From assembly GCA_937927895.1 (NCBI GenBank), contig CALGKA010000080.1, positions 1 through 37,530 of the forward strand: a DNA stretch of 37,530 nucleotides, read 5' to 3'. A program made the translations under genes and the position numbers. This stretch comes from an uncultured Granulosicoccaceae bacterium (lineage in GTDB: Bacteria; Pseudomonadota; Gammaproteobacteria; Granulosicoccales; Granulosicoccaceae). Below are positions 33,259-37,530 of the stretch, piece after piece. Position 1 is the stretch's first letter, and each line of letters opens with the position of its first letter. The notes beneath the pieces were generated by a model, which saw nothing but the letters and a program-made list of their open reading frames with translations, ran no database searches and was not told the DNA's origin.

Positions 33259-35718
33259 ATGAATACATCTAACCACCGTCCAACACAATTGCCTATTGCA
33301 GTAGTAGCAGCGCAAGTGTGCGATGCGCTGCATAAAGGCAATGTGGTGCTGCAAGCAGAGCCCGGTGCAGGTAAAAGTACTGGCTTACCACTTGAGCTGC
33401 TAAAGTCAGGCTTCGACGGCAAAATTATAATGCTAGAACCAAGGCGATTAGCGGCGCTTAATGTAGCAACCCGTTTAGCTACACAGTTAAACGAACCCCT
33501 CGGGCAAACTGTTGGTCTGCGCATGCGTGGTCGTACTGAGTTTTCAAAAAACACGAAGCTTGAAGTGGTAACGGAGGGGGTGCTCACTCGCATACTGCAA
33601 AATGACCCCTTGTTAGAAGGTGTAGCGGTTGTGGTGTTTGATGAATTTCATGAGCGCAGCTTGCATGCGGACTTAGGGCTGGCATTATGCCGTGATGTAC
33701 AGCAGGGTGTGCGTGAAGATCTACGTTTACTGTTTATGTCAGCGACACTGGAAAGTGAGGCTTTATGTGCACACCTTGACGTTGCAAGCCCTATTGTATG
33801 TGAGGTACGGCAACACCCGGTTGATATTATATGGCAAGGGGAAAGCCGTGCACCGTTACCAGCATCTGTAGCAAGTACTGTGTCTAAGGCATTGGATGTT
33901 CATCACGGTGACATATTAGTATTTCTACCGGGTGTTGCAGAAATTGAAAAAACCGCAAAGCTGGTTGAATCGCAATTACCCGGTAACGTTAAGCTTCATC
34001 GTTTGCATAGTGGTGTTAATGCAGAAGCACAGCGTGAGGCCACGGCACCTAATAAAGATAATACTCATCGGCGGGTCATACTTGCCACAAGTATCGCTGA
34101 AACGTCACTAACAATAGATGGAGTCAGAATTGTTATTGATGCCGGAGTAGAGCGGCGATCACGTATTGATTCTGTCTCTGGTATTGAGCGTCTTGAAACA
34201 GTAATGGCCAGTCAGGCAAGTGCTACACAGCGAGCGGGCCGTGCCGGGCGTACGGATTCCGGGGTTTGCTATCGCTTGTGGTCTGAAAGTAGTCATCACA
34301 CCCGCGCTGTGAGTTGGCAGCCAGAGGTTTTTCGTGCAGATCTCTCATCACTTGTTATTGAGGTAGGCCAATGGGGTGTTACTGATATTCAATCCCTTCC
34401 ATGGATAGACACACCGCCATTAAGTGCAATAGAGCGCGCTAAAACGTTATTGCAGAGTTTAGATCTCTGGGGCGATGATGGATTAACAGAGCGGGGCCGT
34501 GCAGTTGCAAAGCTGCCATTGCCACCTCGCTTAGGGCATATGCTGTTGTGGGGGAGCGAACAAGGTATCTCTGAGACTGCAACGAAGCTCGCCGCGTTAT
34601 TAGAAGAGATCCCAAGAACTCGTGGTGCAGACCTATCACAGAATTTACAAAGACCGACGCAATGGCAGAAGCGTCGCGCGACCCAATTAAAACAACTACT
34701 ACCCGCGACGGCCAATAATAGTAAAGGCATAAGCCTGGTTGAAGATGCCGCTAATTTATTAGCGCGTGCGTTCCCGGATCGCATTGCAAAACGAAGGCCT
34801 GGTGCAGACGGGCGATACTTACTAAGCGGTGGCTCGGGTGCATTGTTACCCAACGAAGATCCGCTTTCGCAAAGTGACTACCTTGTTGTGGCAGCGTTGG
34901 GTGGGCAGGGTGCAGAGTCCAGAATATTTGCAGCACTTCCGATTAACGAACAACAGCTGGTAGATGCCTGTGGCGATATAATCGATTGCCGGGACAGTGT
35001 TGATTGGGACGATACCCATGAGCGTGTAATCACTGAAAAGCAACTGTGTATTGGTGCGGTAGTAATAGAAAGAAAACCGCTGACTAACATAGAAAATGAT
35101 TTACGCACTGCTGCATTGATAAGCGCTATTCGCCGTAAAGGATTACTGTGCCTTGATTGGACTGAGAATGTCAAAGAGTGGCAAGCACGGGTGCAGCGCA
35201 TGCGCGCGTTAGAAGGTGATACGACAGGTTTCTCTAGTGTCGACGATACAGCGCTGATTGCTTCACTAGAAGACTGGCTGCAACCGTATCTGGCAAGGGT
35301 GTCAAATTTAAAAGCGTTAAAGAAGGTGGATGTATTGGCCGCCCTCAAGGCTACGATTAGCTACCCCCAGCAACAGCAACTCGATGAATATTTACCCCAT
35401 ACCTACACTGTGCCTAGTGGTTCGCGGCACAAGCTCCGTTATGCTTGTGAAGGGAGTCCGGTGCTCTCTGTAAAACTACAAGAGATGTTCGGATGTCGTG
35501 AAAACCCGACTATTGCTAATGGTCGTATCAATCTTAAAGTTGAGCTTTTGTCGCCAGCGAGAAGGCCTGTTCAGATAACTGAAGATCTGGGTAACTTTTG
35601 GAGCAGTAGTTATATAGCGGTTAAGAAGGACTTGGCCGGTAGATACCCTAAGCATCCCTGGCCGGATGACCCGCTTAATGCGCAGGCAACGGCGTATGCT
35701 AAGCCTAGAAAACGTTGA
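33259..35718 (+). CDS. hrpB: ATP-dependent RNA helicase HrpB
   Basis: An 819-residue DEAH-type helicase. Walker A is AEPGAGKST (Lys39), motif II is DEFH (128-131), motif III is SAT (LLFMSATLES), and motifs V and VI are ATSIAETSLTIDGV and QRAGRAGRTDSG. The helicase-associated domain and the HrpB-specific C-terminal domain (LPHTYTVPSGSRHKLRY…SVKLQEMFGCRENPTIANGR…KDLAGRYPKHPWPDDP) are both present and complete, so it is full length. HrpB is a bacterial DEAH helicase of uncertain cellular role. It ends 69 bases before a strong bidirectional terminator. Confidence 0.95.
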   Translation: MNTSNHRPTQLPIAVVAAQVCDALHKGNVVLQAEPGAGKSTGLPLELLKSGFDGKIIMLEPRRLAALNVATRLATQLNEPLGQTVGLRMRGRTEFSKNTKLEVVTEGVLTRILQNDPLLEGVAVVVFDEFHERSLHADLGLALCRDVQQGVREDLRLLFMSATLESEALCAHLDVASPIVCEVRQHPVDIIWQGESRAPLPASVASTVSKALDVHHGDILVFLPGVAEIEKTAKLVESQLPGNVKLHRLHSGVNAEAQREATAPNKDNTHRRVILATSIAETSLTIDGVRIVIDAGVERRSRIDSVSGIERLETVMASQASATQRAGRAGRTDSGVCYRLWSESSHHTRAVSWQPEVFRADLSSLVIEVGQWGVTDIQSLPWIDTPPLSAIERAKTLLQSLDLWGDDGLTERGRAVAKLPLPPRLGHMLLWGSEQGISETATKLAALLEEIPRTRGADLSQNLQRPTQWQKRRATQLKQLLPATANNSKGISLVEDAANLLARAFPDRIAKRRPGADGRYLLSGGSGALLPNEDPLSQSDYLVVAALGGQGAESRIFAALPINEQQLVDACGDIIDCRDSVDWDDTHERVITEKQLCIGAVVIERKPLTNIENDLRTAALISAIRRKGLLCLDWTENVKEWQARVQRMRALEGDTTGFSSVDDTALIASLEDWLQPYLARVSNLKALKKVDVLAALKATISYPQQQQLDEYLPHTYTVPSGSRHKLRYACEGSPVLSVKLQEMFGCRENPTIANGRINLKVELLSPARRPVQITEDLGNFWSSSYIAVKKDLAGRYPKHPWPDDPLNAQATAYAKPRKR

Positions 35719-35787
35719 TCTGACGATAGTGCTTATTGCGGTGGCAGTGAAGAGTAGCGTAACGGTGGTATTGCCCAGGTTAATATA

Positions 35788-35821
35788 AAAAATAGTATGG
35801 CACAGTTGCCATACTATTTTT
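35788..35821. terminator. Bidirectional intrinsic terminator
   Basis: AAAAATAGTATGGCA (35788-35802), loop CAGT, TGCCATACTATTTTT (35807-35821): a perfect 15-bp stem with A-run and T-run ends, so it works in both directions. It separates hrpB (plus) from the convergent secreted-protein gene (minus). Confidence 0.85.
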
Positions 35822-35871
35822 AAGTAAACCTGACTGCAGTAACTTCATATTAATCTTATACCATGAAAAAA

Positions 35872-36663
35872 TTATTGTTGGCGTGGTGTTCTATTGCCGG
35901 GTGATGCATTGCCGATCTGCCTGCTTGAGCAAGTCCAGCCTCCAGCGACTGGATCACAGTCAATTCTGGGTAGATGGCATTGATGAGCATAGGCAATTCT
36001 AGCCTGTGCAAGTGTTCCATGAATAGTGACGTAGCAATGTGCTGGAGCAGCCGGCACTACTACCGGTGGGTGTACGGGGATTAAGTCGTTTCTTACAGTG
36101 CATTCAACTATTGAACCCGGGTGCACGCCTACCGTGATGCGGCCGTTGTGAGACCGCCCGGCATCGCCACAATCGATAGACTCATCATAGCCTGCAGCTG
36201 ATTCATGAATAGAATAGTGGCCGGCTGTAACTAGCAACGAACGCTTTTGCTTAGACTTCAAAGATAGATTTTTATAGTACGTGCTGTTATCGGAAACATT
36301 GATATGAAAATCGTCTGAGTCGTGGGTGTTTATTAAGTGTCCGTCTCTATAGGCCAGCTTTTTTACCTTAAGAACTGATAGCTGAATATCTTTTCTATAC
36401 GAAATACACGTAAACCAGTTGCAATGGTTGTAGTGAATGTATGCTTCACCTGTGTGTGTGTCAATGTTCTCGCAAGGCACATGAAACTGCTGCCCATAGA
36501 CTGAAACTGTCAGGCTGCCTGTGCCGCAAGAGCCACTGATTACGTCAGCTGGGTGAGCAAAATAATTGGTAGCGTGTGAATTGCCTGCTACGCTTGCCGC
36601 CGCAAAAACAATTGCCGCTAGCCCCCATGTGCTCACTTTCGTTTTAATTTTATTGGTTAACAT
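35872..36663 (-). CDS. Cysteine-rich secreted protein of unknown function
   Basis: I choose the ATG at 36663, which follows AAGGAAGGG, over the in-frame ATG at 36723; the shorter form starts MLTNKIKTKVSTWGLAAIVF, a good signal peptide ending near AGNSHA. The mature part (about 235 residues) has ten cysteines (SGSCG, VPCEN, NHCNWFTC, IDCGD, VECTV, AHCYV, HQCHL, IDCDP, WTCSS), an even number fitting five disulfides, many His and Tyr, and a Pro/Val-rich linker (IPVHPPVVVPAAPAHC) before a small C-terminal domain with six-residue-spaced cysteines. No known domain is recognised. It is probably periplasmic or extracellular. The promoter region faces the divergent sorbosone-dehydrogenase-like gene. 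Confidence 0.65.
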   Translation of the reverse strand: MLTNKIKTKVSTWGLAAIVFAAASVAGNSHATNYFAHPADVISGSCGTGSLTVSVYGQQFHVPCENIDTHTGEAYIHYNHCNWFTCISYRKDIQLSVLKVKKLAYRDGHLINTHDSDDFHINVSDNSTYYKNLSLKSKQKRSLLVTAGHYSIHESAAGYDESIDCGDAGRSHNGRITVGVHPGSIVECTVRNDLIPVHPPVVVPAAPAHCYVTIHGTLAQARIAYAHQCHLPRIDCDPVAGGWTCSSRQIGNASPGNRTPRQQ

Positions 36664-36967
36664 AACTTGTCCCTTCCTTGTTAAAAAACTTATGTTAGAT
36701 ATGCACTTCAATGCGTGCGTCAAAAAGATTACACAATGTTAATCGGGTTTGACATTACCTATAACAACTAAGTATTTCGTTGTGGTGCTGTTTTAGTTTG
36801 GCTCAATGACAATAAACGTAAATACGTACAGCTTTATTGATAGAGTACATACGCAATTGCGAATAACGTAAGCAATATAGTGGTTGCGGCTATGATTGAT
36901 TGCATTGACTATGCTGCTTTTGTACCGCTGTTATATTTCATTAGATGTAAATAAAAATTAGGAGTGA
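36664..36967. other. Divergent promoter region
   Basis: About 300 AT-rich bases lie between two genes that read away from each other. A TTGACG about 30 bases before the start region of the minus gene (near 36729) could be its -35 box, but the -10 is poor. I see no other structure or gene. Confidence 0.35.
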
Positions 36968-37530
36968 ATGGTTATCTTTACTACATTATTTGGTCGATTG
37001 GTGGCCGTAATCGGAAGCGTCATTACATGGTCTAGAAAGTCCGCTGAAAGCGTAAACAAACCGGCTTTTGGGAAAGCACCGCAAATACCGAATGCTAAGC
37101 CACAAGGTATGCCCACGCTTAAAATGCCCACCGCCCAGGGGTGGAGTGCCGGTCACACACCGACTGCGGCTGAAGGTTTAAAAGTCAATGCATTTGCAAG
37201 CAACCTAAAGCATCCGCGCTGGGTTTATGTTTTACCCAACAATGATGTTCTGGTCGCAGAGTCATGCGAAGAAATTGGCAAAATCAATTCGTTATTTGAT
37301 TTAGCAATGATCAGCACAATGAAACGTGCATCGGCTGTTGGAGTGTCGGCAAATCGTATATCGCTTTATCGCGATACCAACGGTGACGGCACCGCAGACT
37401 TCCACAAGGTATTCGTTGAGAATCAAAGCCAGCCCTTCGGAATGGAGCTGGTAGACGGTACTTTTTACGTCGGTAATACCGATGGCATAGTTGCATTCCC
37501 TTATGCAAAGGGTGATATCAGGTTAGAAGG
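36968..37530 (+). CDS. L-sorbosone dehydrogenase-like, PQQ-type beta-propeller protein (partial, 3' end outside window)
   Basis: An ATG at 36968, preceded by AGGAG only three bases away, opens a frame of 187 codons that runs off the right edge. The N-terminus has a membrane-anchor helix (LFGRLVAVIGSVITW), then a Pro/Lys-rich linker, and from about residue 78 the start of a sorbosone/glucose-dehydrogenase-type propeller: LKVNAFASNLKHPRWVYVLP, NNDVLVAES, ISLYRDTNGDGTADFHKVFV, QPFGMELVDGTFYVGNTDGI. The DTNGDG loop and the 'HPRWVYVLPNNDVLVAES' strand are marks of this family. The enzymes oxidise sugars or aldehydes with PQQ in the periplasm; the substrate here is unknown. Confidence 0.82.
   Translation, partial: MVIFTTLFGRLVAVIGSVITWSRKSAESVNKPAFGKAPQIPNAKPQGMPTLKMPTAQGWSAGHTPTAAEGLKVNAFASNLKHPRWVYVLPNNDVLVAESCEEIGKINSLFDLAMISTMKRASAVGVSANRISLYRDTNGDGTADFHKVFVENQSQPFGMELVDGTFYVGNTDGIVAFPYAKGDIRLE

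Overview
The window looks like chromosome of a free-living, aerobic, heterotrophic gammaproteobacterium, probably marine. The closest recognisable relatives are Pseudomonas-type proteins (CioAB, BkdA1/A2/B/Lpd, LeuC/D/B, HrpB, MltA, a DUF349 protein, a PilE-type pilin). The genus cannot be told from the sequence alone. Base composition is moderate and even; I see no rRNA, tRNA, CRISPR array or intact mobile element.

Left part (1-2500): the 5' part of a type IV pilin gene (minus strand), then worn-out transposase remnants, a VOC-fold enzyme gene between two imperfect hairpins, and a short unassigned reading frame. This is the most scrambled stretch. From 2559 to 10492 come two plus-strand operons. 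The first is a cyanide-insensitive-type bd quinol oxidase (cioA, cioB and an overlapping 39-aa DUF2474 gene). The second is a complete branched-chain 2-oxoacid dehydrogenase complex (E1 alpha, E1 beta, E2, E3), with two tiny ORFs wedged between the E1 genes.

From 10582 to 22338 everything is on the minus strand: a secreted beta-helix protein; a four-gene molybdenum hydroxylase operon (FAD, 2Fe-2S and Mo subunits plus a MoaD/ThiS-like protein); a 926-aa DUF349 protein; leuC-leuD-leuB; and a tiny membrane protein. Leucine synthesis (leuCDB) and branched-chain oxoacid breakdown (bkd) therefore lie about 8 kb apart on opposite strands.

From 22679 to 29079 there is an unusual accessory module. 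It has two more micro-membrane ORFs, a formylglycine-generating-enzyme-fold protein with the C-x4-C copper/catalytic cysteine pair, a CHRD/cytochrome-c lipoprotein, and a 1345-aa exported protein. The large protein joins FG-GAP repeats, a PKD domain, a YVTN-type propeller, a di-heme peroxidase-like domain, calcium-binding thrombospondin-type-3 repeats and a C-terminal sorting tail. This is my best candidate for an undescribed system: a surface-anchored multi-heme redox assembly. Its function is inferred, not shown.

The right part (29080-37530) is mostly ordinary: a REP-like inverted repeat pair, mltA, an SPFH/NfeD pair, a third REP-like copy, a MarR regulator whose promoter lies inside a palindrome, a P-loop kinase-like protein, hrpB, a bidirectional terminator, a cysteine-rich secreted protein of unknown function, and the start of a sorbosone-dehydrogenase-like gene cut by the window end.
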